Shown: positions 24,112-34,590, counted from the stretch's first letter. The stretch is 64,000 nucleotides of DNA from Omphiscola glabra (GCA_964017045.1 OZ024794.1:5926329-5990328), one strand, 5' to 3'. Numbers and translations: made by a program. The notes: a model not told the origin generated them from the letters alone.

Positions 24112-24366
24112 TAAAGATGAGGTTGGGGAAATGAAGAAGGTTGGATGATATGAGGGTGATTGGGGATATGAAAGAGGTTGGAGGATATGAAGGAGGTTGG
24201 GGATATGAAGGGGGTGGGGGATGTTAAGAAGGTTTAGGATATGAAGGAGGTTATGGGTATGAAGGATGTTGGGGATATGACGGAGTTTGGAGGATATGAA
24301 GGAGTTTGGGGACATGGCGGAGATTAGGAAATATAAGGAGGCTGGGGACTTGAAGGAGGTTGGAGA
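24112..24366. repeat. Degenerate 18-19-bp G-rich repeat (GGATATGAAGGAGGTTGG)
   Basis: About 14 diverged units, purine-rich on the plus strand. Confidence 0.82.
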
Positions 24367-24577
24367 ATGTTTTTTTTTTTGGAATCGAAATACAATTTTT
24401 TTTAATTCATTGGTATTAAAATTGTTTTTCAAACGTTTTGAAAAACGAAAGAATTTTTGTGACGTAGATACAGTAAATGTGGACCTGAATGACGTCGGTG
24501 AAGGACAATTTCAATAATAGTTCCAGGCCAAGTCTACAAATGTCTGCTCCCAAATCAGGGCGATGGAATTCAATGAC

Positions 24578-24697
24578 ACATGTCCAGGCATTAGTGACGT
24601 TATGTTAATGCCATCATTGTTGGAGTACTGTCGAGAGACATGTCCAGGCATTAGAGACGTTATGTTAATGCCATCATTGTTGGAGTACTGTCGAGAA
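24578..24697. repeat. 60-bp direct duplication
   Basis: Two head-to-tail copies containing ACATGTCCAGGCATTAG and GGAGTACTGTCGAGA differ at one or two bases. Confidence 0.93.
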
Positions 24698-24795
24698 AGT
24701 GAGAGAGGGCTCAGCCTGACCTGATTGTGCCAGGCACATTTTCTTTTTACATAACTAAATAGTAATCTGGATTTTATTAATAACTATTTTGGTGG

Positions 24796-26529
24796 TTGAC
24801 TACTGAATTAACTACTGAATTAACTACTGAATTAACTACTGAATTAACTACTGAATTAACTACTGAATTAACTACTGAATTAACTACTAAATTAACTACT
24901 GAATTAACTACTGAATTAACTACTGAATTAACTACTAAATTAACTACTGAATTGACTACTGAATTAACTACTGAATTAACTACTGAATTGACTACTGAAT
25001 TAACTACTGAATTAACTACTGAATTAACTACTAAATTAACTACTGAATTGACTACTGAATTAACTACTGAATTAACTACTGAATTAACTACTGAATTAAC
25101 TACTGAATTAACTACTAAATTAACTACTGAATTGACTACTAAATTAACTACTGAATTAACTACTGAATTAACTACTAAATTAACTACTGAATTAACTACT
25201 GAATTAACTACTGAATTAACTACTAAATTAACTACTGAATTGACTACTGAATTAACTACTAAATTAACTACTGAATTAACTACTGAATTAATTACTAAAT
25301 TAACTACTGAATTAACTACTGAATTAACTACTAAATTAACTACTGAATTAACTACTGAATTGACTACTGAATTAACTACTAAATTAACTACTGAATTGAC
25401 TACTGAATTAACTACTGAATTAACTACTGAATTAACTACTGAATTAAGTACTGAATTAACTACTGAATTAACTACTGAATTAAGTACTGAATTAACTACT
25501 GAATTGACTACTAAATTAAATACTAAATTAACTACTGAATTAACTACTAAATTAACTACTAAATTAACTACTGAATTAACAACTAAATTAACTACTGAAT
25601 TAACTACTGAATTAACTACTAAATTAACTACTAAATTGACTACTAAATTAACTACTGAATTAACTACTGAATTAACTACTAAATTAACTACTGAATTAAC
25701 TACTGAATTGACTACTGAATTAACTACTAAATTAACTACTGAATTGACTACTGAATTAACTACTAAATTAACTACTGAATTAACTACTGAATTAACTACT
25801 GAATTGACTACTAAATTAACTACTGAATTAACTACTGAATTAACTACTAAATTAACTACTGAATTAACTACTGAATTGACTACTGAATTAACTACTAAAT
25901 TAACTACTGAATTGACTACTGAATTAACTACTGAATTAACTACTGAATTAACTACTGAATTAACTACTGAATTAACTATTGAATTAACTACTGAATTAAG
26001 TACTGAATTAACTACTGAATTGACTACTAAATTAAATACTAAATTAACTACTGAATTAACTACTAAATTAACTACTAAATTAACTACTGAATTAACAACT
26101 AAATTAACTACTGAATTAACTACTGAATTAACTACTAAATTAACTACTAAATTAACTACTTAATTAACTACTGAATTAATTACTAAATTAACTACTGAAT
26201 TAACTACTAAATTGACTACTAAATTAACTACTGAATTAACTACTAAATTAACTACTGAATTAACTACTGAATTAACTACTGAATTAACTACTGAATTAAT
26301 TACTAAATTTACTACTGAATTAACTACTAAATTGACTACTAAATTAACTACTGAATTAACTACTAAATTAACTACTGAATTAACTACTGAATTAACTACT
26401 GAATTAATTACTAAATTAACTACTGAATTAACTACTAAATTGACTACTAAATTAACTACTGAATTAACTACTGAATTAACTACTGAATTAACTACTGAAT
26501 TAACTACTGAATTAACTCTTGAATTAACA
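24796..26529. repeat. 12-bp minisatellite (ACTACTGAATTA), about 144 copies
   Basis: Units are ACTACTGAATTA or ACTACTAAATTA, with rarer TTGACT, AAGTACT and ATTACT variants. A marked variant cluster (TTGACTACTAAATTAAATAC) occurs at 25504 and 26020, 516 bp or 43 units apart, and the flanking variant order agrees. At the right end, variant ATTACT recurs at spacings of 120 and 108 bp. The 455-codon Thr/Glu/Leu frame is open only because the unit is 12 bp; there is no start context or non-repeat coding part. Confidence 0.98.
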
Positions 26530-27150
26530 AATACATTTTCCAAAAAGAAAAGTTTCCGTCAGTACAAAATTACGGCTAACATCACCTAACATGTTGAACA
26601 AACAAGGAAAAGTAAAACAAAACAACAAAAAACGTTTCTAAACTAGTACCAATAAAATGTAATTGGCATGATTATCCAAATGATAGTTAACAAAAATTTT
26701 CTTTTTTTGTGTTCTAATAGATTCTCATCCATAAAAAGGGGGGGGGGAAGGGGGGGCCGCAGTTTGTTTATTATTCTGATATTAAGAATGCGAAATCAGT
26801 TGGGAAGTTAATAAATATGGGCTAATCATTTTTGTTAAAGTTTGTTATCATAATTTTTTTATTTAAAAAAACAACATCAAAAGCTTTCGATTTCATCATA
26901 ACTGATCAACAATGCACTATTTGCATGCGTCCGTTAAATTGTTTATTTAAAAAATAAATCGATTTTTTTTATAGTACTCCTTTTATCTAGTTCATCATAC
27001 ATGGAATCGAATACATTTGCTTTAACACTGTTTCAAACTGAGAGCATTTCCGTGTTTACACTTTTCAAATAGAATATTTTGACATGGTCATTTAATAGAA
27101 TGTAATTCAGAAGATAGTAATCCTCTTGGATTCTTGGGATTTTAGACAAT
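26530..27150. other. Unique AT-rich interval
   Basis: Contains a G-run tract at 26738-26757. No gene or element recognised. Confidence 0.4.
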
Positions 27151-27152
27151 GT

Positions 27153-27301
27153 GGGGGGGGGGGGGGGGGGGATAGAGAAAGGGCGAAGAAAAACAAAATA
27201 GAGGTAAGTAGAGAGAGCGATGAGAGAGAGTTGAGAAAAGGGGATAGAAAGAGAGACAAGGAAAGAAAGAAAGAAAAAAAAGAAAGAAAGAAAAACAGGA
27301 A

Positions 27302-27335
<34 letters not shown>

Positions 27336-27349
27336 AGGAAGGAAAGACG

Positions 27350-27387
<38 letters not shown>

Positions 27388-27497
27388 AAAAAAACAAGGA
27401 AAGAAAGAAAGAAAGAAGGAAGGAAAGACGGGAAGAAAGAAACAAAAGTAAGAAAGAAAGAAAGAAAAAAAAAGAAAGAAAGAAAGACAGGAAGGAA

Positions 27498-27539
<42 letters not shown>

Positions 27540-27775
27540 AGGAAGGAAAGACGGGGAAAAGGAAAGAAAGAAAGAAAGAAAGAAAGAAAGAAAAAAAAGA
27601 AAGAAAGAAAGAAGGAAAGACGGGAAGAAAGAAAGAAAGAAAAAAAGAAAGAAAAAAACAAAGAAATAAAAAAAACAAGGAAAGAAAGAAAGAAAGACAA
27701 AAAAAGAAAGAAAGAAGGAAAGACAGGAAGCAAGAAAGAAAAAAAGAAAGAAAGAAAAAAGAAAGAAAGAAAATT
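27153..27775. repeat. G19 run followed by a 600-bp AAAG-type purine tract
   Basis: Nineteen consecutive G (27153-27171) precede a nearly pure A/G plus strand made of GAAA words. Six interruptions of the type GGAAAGACGGGAAG occur at intervals of about 60-110 bp (near 27342, 27422, 27488, 27546, 27613 and 27717), so a longer unit has also been copied. Lys/Glu/Arg and Phe/Ser frames are compositional. Confidence 0.96.
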
Positions 27776-28505
27776 AGTGAGGAGCCTAGAAAGAGTGGTA
27801 TAAGGGATGTAATTCAAATAATTCTGACTCTGCCAAATCATTTCATTACCTCTCTTTAACTATATTTTTTGTTTGTGTGTGTTCTATTTCTCACATTAAA
27901 AACCAAAAAATTCCATATCTTTTATTTAAAGGAGAATAACAGTAACGAATTACATGGTGTGTTTTTCATTTAACCTTTTTGATAAATTTTTTTGTACCTT
28001 CGTGATCATGACACCCCCCCCCCACCCCACTCACCCCATAACCCGGCTTACTTCCTCCCTACAATCTCTCCCCTCATGCTAATCAATTCTCTGCAACCCG
28101 TGGATCACCGGTTCTCGTGTTCGGACAGCACACAGAACTCAAATTAAATTACTTTAACAAAATATGATGTGAAGAGGTAAAGTAATCATGAACTCAAGTC
28201 ACTAAATCATGGCCAGAATGTTTTACTATTTAAAGCTTAGTGTGTGATGGGGCGAGAAGTAGTAAGTTAAATTGATAAATATAGTATGGCATCCTTCCGT
28301 CTTCACGAGACGATGGAGTAGCTATATTGTTGTAGTCCTACACTTCGACGAGTGGCTCACTAGGCCAATCCTGGAATGACAATCTCGTCTGCATTTCACG
28401 CAGGAGAATGATGATTCCTGGTTAATTTTGGCCTTCCGTGCTGTTCTTTTTCTTGCAAAAATATAGTATTGACTTAAACCAAAGAATCCACCTTGTCCTT
28501 TGGGG
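27776..28505. other. Unique interval
   Basis: A run of 10 C lies near 28013-28022. No gene recognised. Confidence 0.4.
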
Positions 28506-28785
28506 AAAAGGTGTGTTTGGTGAAAGGAGTGTTTGGTGAAAGGTCTGTTTGGTGAAAGGTGTGTTTGGTGAAAGGTGTGTTTGGTGAAAGGTGTGTTTGG
28601 GGAAAGGTGTGTTTGGTGAAAGGTGTGTTTGGTGAAAGGTGTGTTTGGTGAAAGGTGTGTTTGGGGAAACGAGTGTTTGGTGAAAGGTGTGTTTGGTGAA
28701 AGGTGTGTTTGGTGAAAGGTGTGTTTGGTGAAAGGTGTGTTTGGTGAAAGCTGTGTTTGGTGAAAGGTGTGTTTGGGGAAAGGGG
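28506..28785. repeat. 16-bp minisatellite (GTGTTTGGTGAAAGGT), about 18 copies
   Basis: Very regular, with GGGAAAGG variants. A reverse frame with a 16-codon period spans it and is an artefact. Confidence 0.95.
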
Positions 28786-28942
28786 GGAGGTGTGAAGTCA
28801 TAATAATAAATTCGACATTCTCAACTCGCATTTAGTGATGTGCTACGCCAGTGGTATGAAATATAAGATGTTGCTTACTGTCAAAGCCATTGGTTGGTAC
28901 GGACAGTTTGTGTTCAGGTAATGAATCGTTGGTTCAGACAAC

Positions 28943-29357
28943 AATAACTGGTAAAGACATCAATAACCTGTAAAGACAAAAATAACCGGTAAAGACAAAA
29001 ATAACCGGTAAAGACATCAATAACTGGGAATGACAACAATAACTGGTAAAGACAACTATAACCTAAAGACAACAATAACCGGTAAAGGTAAAGACAACAA
29101 TAACAGGTAAAGACAACCAGAACCGATAAAGACAACAATAACCGGTAAAGACAACAATAACCGGTAAAGACAACAATAACCGGTATAGACAACAATAACC
29201 GGTAAAGGTAAAGACAACAATAACAGGTAAAGACAACCAGAACCGATAAAGACAACAATAACCGGTAAAGACAACAATAACCGGTAAAGACAACAATAAC
29301 CGGTAAAGACAACAATAACCGGTAAAGACAACAATAACCGGTAAAGACAACAATAAC
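28943..29357. repeat. 19-bp minisatellite (AAAGACAACAATAACCGGT), about 22 copies
   Basis: A block with GGTAAAGGTAAAGAC, then ACAGGTAAAGACAACCAGA, occurs at about 29081 and again exactly 120 bp later. This shows block duplication within the array. Confidence 0.95.
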
Positions 29358-29404
29358 AGAGTGAAATAAAAATCAGTGGTTGACTGGTCGGTACAGATTT
29401 TATC

Positions 29405-29600
29405 GTTGTATTCGTTGTGGTTGAACCGTCAGCGTGAGAATATTCACTTCTTTTTCATAGTTTCTAGTTTCATGGTTGTTTGAACCGTCAGCGTGAGAAT
29501 ATTCACTTCTTTTTCATAGTTTCTAGTTTCATGGTTGTTTGAACCGTCAGCGTGAGAATATTCACTTCTTTTTCATAGTTTCTAGTTTCATGGTTGTTTA
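29405..29600. repeat. 59-bp tandem repeat, 3 copies
   Basis: GAACCGTCAGCGTGAG occurs at 29423, 29482 and 29541. The copies are nearly identical. Confidence 0.95.
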
Positions 29601-30038
29601 ATAGTAATTTATTGGGTTTGTTCCCTTTTTCAAACTTTTTATTCTGGGGTTGACGGTACACAACTGTACTACACAAAAAGTCAATTTTGGCTACAATAAC
29701 ATCTTATAAAAAAGAAAACCACGGATAGAAAAAAATGAAGATGAATGCAATTACTACATAATGTGTCCTAGTGAAAGATGTGTCTAGGCAACCATTATAA
29801 GAAACTTGGCTTTCCGAAATGTTCTGGTCAGTTAAAACAATTTGTAACGAAATTCCTTCACAGAGTGGATAGCTCATTGCCTGGTGGAAAAAAAACAACA
29901 ACTATCGAAAAATAATTCTACCTAAACAAAAAAGAGTTAATCCATTCATTTTTCGGATGGTTTTAATCAAGTTTATTTTGTCAGGACTGCAACTGTCACT
30001 GAAACTGAATTGTGCAAGACAGTGGCATCTGAGGACTG
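29601..30038. other. Unique AT-rich interval
   Basis: No supported feature. Confidence 0.4.
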
Positions 30039-30300
30039 TAGATGTCATTGTTTGTTGGGTTGTATTGCGAGATCGTGGATTGACCTGATGACGTCATTGT
30101 TTATTGGGTTGTATTGCGAGATCGTGGATTGACCTGATGACGTCATTGTTTATTGGGTTGTATTGCGAGATCGTGGATTGACATAATGACGTCATTGTTT
30201 ATTGGGTTGTATTGCGAGATCGTGGATTGACCTAATGACGTCATTGTTTATTGGGTTGTATTGCGAGATCGTGGATTGACCTGATGACGCCACTGTTTAT
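30039..30300. repeat. 49-bp tandem repeat carrying palindromic CRE sites
   Basis: The unit holds TGACGTCATTGTTTATTGGG and TGCGAGATCGTGGATTGAC. Perfect TGACGTCA octamers sit at 30089, 30138, 30187 and 30236; the next copy has TGACGCCA and the first has AGATGTCA. Each unit also holds TTTATTGGG, with an ATTGG (CCAAT) core. Confidence 0.95.
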
Positions 30301-30349
30301 TCACTCTTTTATGTCATCGATTTGTTGAATAGGACTTTGAACTGACCCC

Positions 30350-30715
30350 AATGTACGATATTTGGTACTGGCCCCTAGAATATATCTGTATGTTTGATAC
30401 TTGGCACTGGCCCTTAGAAGATATCTCTTTGTTTGATACTTGGTACTGGCCCCAAGAAAATATCTTTATGTTTGATACTTGGTACTGGCCCCTAGAAGAT
30501 ATCTCTATGTTTGATACTTGGTACTGGACCCTAGAAGATATCTCTATGTTTGATACTTGGTACTGGACCCTAGAAGATATCTCTTTGTTTGATACTTGGT
30601 ACTGGCCCCTAGAAGATATCTCTATGTTTGATACTTGGTACTGGACCCTAGAAGATATCTCTTTGTTTGATACTTGATACTGCCCCTAGAAGATATCTCT
30701 ATGTTTGATACTTGG
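30350..30715. repeat. 39-bp minisatellite, about 9 copies
   Basis: The unit contains TTGATACTTGGTACTGG and AGAAGATATCTC. The 13-codon plus frame (30351-30677) is a repeat artefact. Confidence 0.95.
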
Positions 30716-31002
30716 TCTTCGCCACTCCATGTTTCATACCTGCTTCTGGACATGCCATGATTATATGATGCATGACAATTGTTACTGGATGCTCCGCTCT
30801 GTCACTATGTCACGATGCATGATACGTAGTACTGGTGACTCCATGATGGTTTGGTACGTGATATTGGTGATTCGATAATTTCCGAATCAAGAAATCTGTT
30901 TAAAGGAATTTTGTTTAAATTGACCAACAACAAAAAATCGAAGTTTCCGAATCAATATAATTTTGAATATATTATATATCGATTACCCAAAGCATGTCAG
31001 AA

Positions 31003-31106
31003 ACAGAACGTAACATCCATCAAGTAAACAGAACGTAACATCCATCAAGTAAACAGAACGTAACATCCATCAAGTAAACAGAACGTAACATCCATCAAGT
31101 AAACAT
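31003..31106. repeat. 25-bp tandem repeat, 4 copies
   Basis: ACAGAACGTAACATCCATCA plus AGTAA repeats four times without visible change. Confidence 0.95.
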
Positions 31107-31430
31107 ATTTCTAAGAGATTTGGATAAAGTTTCTATTGGATTTGACTTCAGCAGTAATAGACCAAGAACATAAAACTCATGCGGAACACATCTCTATGAA
31201 CAGAGATTAGTCATTTGTGATATTTCGGTTAATCGGGACAGGCCATAGTTGACAGATGGGTTTAAATTTGGGATAGCCAGCCCGTGGCCCGCATGTGGTC
31301 CGGCACTTAATATATTACGTGCCGCCACTGGCAGGATGCCTCAAAAATGAACTATTTTACTTCCTCACTTAATCTTCCGCTTCTTTTCCCTCTTTTCTCT
31401 GGAGCACATTTGAAATAAATGAATACATTT
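31107..31430. other. Unique interval left of the hAT element
   Basis: The words CCCGTGGCCCGCATGTGG near 31280 resemble those in decayed hAT elements, but no ends can be placed. Confidence 0.3.
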
Positions 31431-31810
31431 TTTTAAAGCAGTGGTTCTCAACCTTCCCTGTACAAGCACGGATTGACTATGAACTTTCTGTTCTCTGCCA
31501 CAACTTTTTCTCGAATTCCTGCCCTTCCTATCTAACCGAACTTCTGTCTATTCACCCCTTCGACAGCGTCGCTCCTCCGCAGATGGGCGTATTCTTTCTG
31601 TCCCCAAGACTCGCACAAAAACATACGGTGAACGATCTTTCTCTTACTGTGCCCCCAAACAATGAAATTCTCTTCCACTACACATCCGCAATATATCAAC
31701 CATCACAGCCTTCAAAACTGCACTCAAAACAACATCTCTTTAAACTCTACTATCCTGACTGATTCCCCCTCTGACCGTTAAACGATGCTGCTGAGTGCCG
31801 TGTAAATTGT

Positions 31811-31866
31811 TATGGACTGGTTATGGAATGGTTATGGAATGGTTATGGAATGGTTATGGAATGGTT
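31811..31866. repeat. 11-bp repeat in the LINE 3' UTR, 5 copies
   Basis: TATGGAATGGT is present five times here but only once in the homologous LINE copy near 61403, so it expanded after or at the time of this insertion. Confidence 0.9.
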
Positions 31867-31945
31867 GGGCGAATGCACATTTTTATTTAATTAATGTAAG
31901 TTAATTTTTAAGTTCATGATTATTGTTAATTGTTAAATTGTATGT

Positions 31946-31985
31946 ACAGCGTGGTGAGACCAGCCCTAGGCTGGGATACCACGCT
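31946..31985 (+). other. Conserved 3' hairpin of the CR1/L2-like LINE
   Basis: Arms CAGCGTGGT and ACCACGCTG enclose the inner palindrome CCAGCCCTAGGCTGG. The same structure is at 61459-61498 in the other copy. Its place next to the tail fits a reverse-transcriptase recognition hairpin; that role is inferred from LINE biology. Confidence 0.8.
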
Positions 31986-32184
31986 GTAGAAAACTACTAA
32001 TAATAATATTGCCACGACCCTTTAATACAGTTCCTCGTGTTGTGGTCACCCCCAACTATTAAATTATTTTCGTTGCTACTTCATAAATATGTGTTTTCCG
32101 ATGTTATAGGACGACCCCTGGGTAAGGGTTGTTCCACCTTCCAAAGGGGTCGCGACCCTCAGGCTGAGATCCGATGTTTTAAAG

Positions 32185-32573
32185 AGTCATGTCTTAATTA
32201 AAAGTGTACAATTTATCTACGTGTCTGGTGTTTCGTGGTAAGTTCTCATCTGAGAATTACGTCAAATAAGAATAACTGTATTATCATGGGCATCGTTTAC
32301 TTGGTGAATATTTTATTTGATATGCGGCCCCGGGAAGTGTTGACTCGCGATCGAATGTTCACCCCCACCCCCTTTTCTTTTTAAAGCCAATGCGGTTGGT
32401 AACTCTTGCCGTGTACGGTAAAAGACGGACAACTGTATGCTGTTTCAATTACGCTTCATTGGGTCCAAGCAATCTGGATTTGAAGAATCTTTTAAGTGCT
32501 TTACTGATTATGTGATGTAAAGATTGCAAGAATGTAGTCGATGATATTTAATTTTCTATTTGTATAAATTAAA
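32185..32573. other. Unique interval
   Basis: No gene or element recognised. Confidence 0.4.
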
Positions 32574-33090
32574 TAGAAACAATTTGCGGCAGGTTTGCCT
32601 AAATAGCCCATCTACTAAAGTTACTTGACAAAACATGAACTCAAACGACACATTTTCAAATAATCCATCCATTTTATAGAAACAATTTGCGGCAGGTTTG
32701 CCTAAATAGCCCATCTACTAAAGTTACTTGACAAAACATGAACTCAAACGACACATTTTCAAATAATCCATCCATTTTATAGAAACAATTTGCGGCAGGT
32801 TTGCCTAAATAGCCCATCTACTAAAGTCACTTGAGAAAAACATGAACTCAAACGACACATTTTCAAATAATCCATCCATTTTATAGAAACAAATTGCGGC
32901 AGGTTTGCCTAAATAGCCCATCTACTAAAGTCACTTGACAAAACATGAACTCAAACGACACATTTTCAAATAATCCATCCATTTTATAGAAACAATTTGC
33001 GGCAGGTTTTGCCTAAATAGCCCATCTACTAAAGTCACTTGACAAAACATGAACTCAAACGACACATTTTCAAATAATCCATCCATTTTA
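32574..33090. repeat. 103-bp satellite-like repeat, 5 copies
   Basis: AATTTGCGGCAGG starts units at 32581, 32684, 32787, 32891 (as AAATTGCGG) and 32994, nearly identical. The unit contains a stretch ending TACTTGACAAAACATGAACT whose reverse complement occurs at 51233-51268 and, diverged, at 61617-61652 in a dispersed repeat. Confidence 0.96.
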
Positions 33091-33277
33091 TTATATCAAA
33101 TTATTTCTAATCTATAAATATTATACTTACATATTAATAATTGAAACATTTATGTATTTACATACATGTATAGGCATATTTATTTTGGCAGATTTCAACT
33201 GATTCCATTTACATTTCATAGAAAACACATCTCACAATCAGTGTTTTTGATATAGGAATAGGAATTGAATCTCACTC

Positions 33278-33400
33278 GGCTATTGAACACAAATTTGCAC
33301 ACCGTCTTTGGACATTTTGAGGGAATATATTTTCGTGCTATTGAACACAAATTTGTACACAGTCTATGGACATTTTGGAGGAATAGTATTTTCGCGCTAA
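33278..33400. repeat. 58-bp repeat, 2 copies and a partial
   Basis: TATTGAACACAAATTTG occurs at 33281 and 33339, and TAATGAACA begins a partial third unit near 33398. Confidence 0.85.
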
Positions 33401-33532
33401 TGAACAGAGCATTAAAGCCACTCTTGCATACCTAGACAATTAATTATTATTTGTGATAATTTACCCCCAGCTCGAAAAGTTACGAGCTCAAGTTATCTAC
33501 TTCAACGGCGTTTCCTGTTTAAATAAATTAAT

Positions 33533-33795
33533 CACACTTGTCAAAGTATGTTCTCCATTGCACCCGCATCATACTAGCCAAAATATGTCCTCCATTGCAC
33601 CCACATCACTCTTGTCAAAGTATGTTCTCCATTGCACCCACATCACACTTGCCAAAGTACGTTCTCTATTGCACCCACATCACCCTTGCCAAAGTATGTT
33701 CTCCATTGCACCCACATCATACTAGCCAAAGTATGTCCTCCATTGCACCCACATCACCCTTGCCAAAGTATGTTCTCCATTGCACCCACATCACA
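33533..33795. repeat. 37-bp minisatellite, 7 copies
   Basis: The unit contains AGTATGTTCTCCATTGCACC. The plus frames across it follow the repeat and are not genes. Confidence 0.94.
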
Positions 33796-34452
33796 GTGCT
33801 TAATTTAATCGGTAGTCATTTTAACAGATTACAGACTTTTGTGAACGACATTTCCATTTCTTTTAAAAATCCGTTTCCACGAGATCTCGTGTGGAATCGT
33901 GTGACTGGGCAACTCGCCAGCAGACGACATTAGCATTCCGGTCACACCGCGTCGAGGCTGTACGCTGCAATGGCTTGAGTCTTGATGTGAGCAGAGCCGG
34001 GAAGATGAAGAGCAAACGTAACCAAAACTGGGGCGCCATTACAAATGTCCTGCACGCGCGCTCGCGTCACCGCGACTCAGCAAGCCCCCGCCCTCCATCA
34101 TGACCCCGGGGCCCCCCGGGCGAGAGGACTGCGAGGGACATACCGATTGTCCTTCCGGGCAAACTCCGACACTGATAATGAGGTCTCGAGGAAAACTTCC
34201 TAGCTCAGCCATGCATATGATTTCCTTATTTCAAATCGAATTCCTGTCGTAAAAATCGTCAGACTTTTGCTCGGAGGGAAGAAAGGAAGTGAAGAGTCTG
34301 CTGGCAGGAAAGCGCCTTTTCTCCTTAATCATTCGATTCTATTAGCTTGAGCCTAGATCGGCGGACAATATGCGCGTGGAATTACATACAGATGGCTTCT
34401 TGCCAATTCCCATGTTCGCAAAATCTGAGTACGGTACGATCTCTGTGTGTAG
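33796..34452. other. GC-richer unique block, no ORF support
   Basis: From about 33880 to 34180 the DNA is unusually CpG-rich for this window (GCGCGCTCGCGTCACCGCG near 34058). No frame longer than 80 codons has coding features. It may be regulatory or conserved noncoding DNA; only comparison with a relative could show that. Confidence 0.3.
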
Positions 34453-34590
34453 CAGTGGTTCACATCTTTTTTACAAGCTGTGGACCCAAAGATCCTAAGT
34501 TAAAGATGCCCCCCTCCCAAGAACCTATAATGATTGCAATGTTTAATGTCAATACAAAGCAACATAATCCTTTAAAAAAAAAAAGCTAGA
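34453..34590 (+). mobile_element. hAT-like terminal fragment
   Basis: Begins CAGTGGTTCACATC, close to hAT-Charlie ends (CAGTGGTTCTCAA). No matching opposite end or 8-bp duplication could be placed. Confidence 0.35.

Larger units (their letters stand above)
31459..31992 (+). mobile_element. CR1/L2-like LINE 3' end inserted in the hAT MITE
   Basis: The 5'-truncated copy begins in the ORF2 C-terminus: QARIDYELSVLCHNFF, then PSYLTELLSIH. After a frameshift come SSADGRILSVPKTRTKTYGE, SFSYCAPKQ, a stop, then NSLPLHIRNISTITAFKTAL. This is the usual C-terminal tail of CR1/L2-clade ORF2. The 3' UTR holds five 11-bp repeats (31811-31866), a conserved hairpin (31946-31985) and a TAATAATAAT tail. A second, shorter copy is at 61229-61523. 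Stops and frameshifts show that it is inactive. Confidence 0.85.
31439..32176. mobile_element. SPIN-type hAT MITE, split by a LINE insertion
   Basis: The left end reads CAGTGGTTCTCAACCTTCC (31439-31457). The right part (about 31990-32176) carries CGACCCTTTAATACAG, TTTTCGTTGCTACTTCATAA, TGTGTTTTCCGATG and AAAGGGGTCGCGACCCT. These match, in order and from memory, the reverse complement of the SPIN nonautonomous hAT (Charlie group) consensus. The perfect 8-bp duplication TTTTAAAG flanks it (31431-31438 and 32177-32184), the hAT target length. The MITE proper is only about 206 bp; the rest is the CR1-like LINE inserted after base 31458. The right terminus is mutated (CATCGG for CAGCGG), so it is an old copy with no coding capacity. 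The SPIN assignment needs an alignment to the consensus. Confidence 0.82.

Noticed and set aside
24796..26163. 455-codon open frame rich in Thr, Glu and Leu
   Set aside because: It coincides with a 12-bp tandem array; the unit has no stop in this phase, so the frame is open by arithmetic. There is no unique coding sequence at either end.
27107..27841. Lys/Glu/Arg-rich and Phe/Ser-rich frames
   Set aside because: Translations of the AAAG purine tract on either strand; no other evidence.
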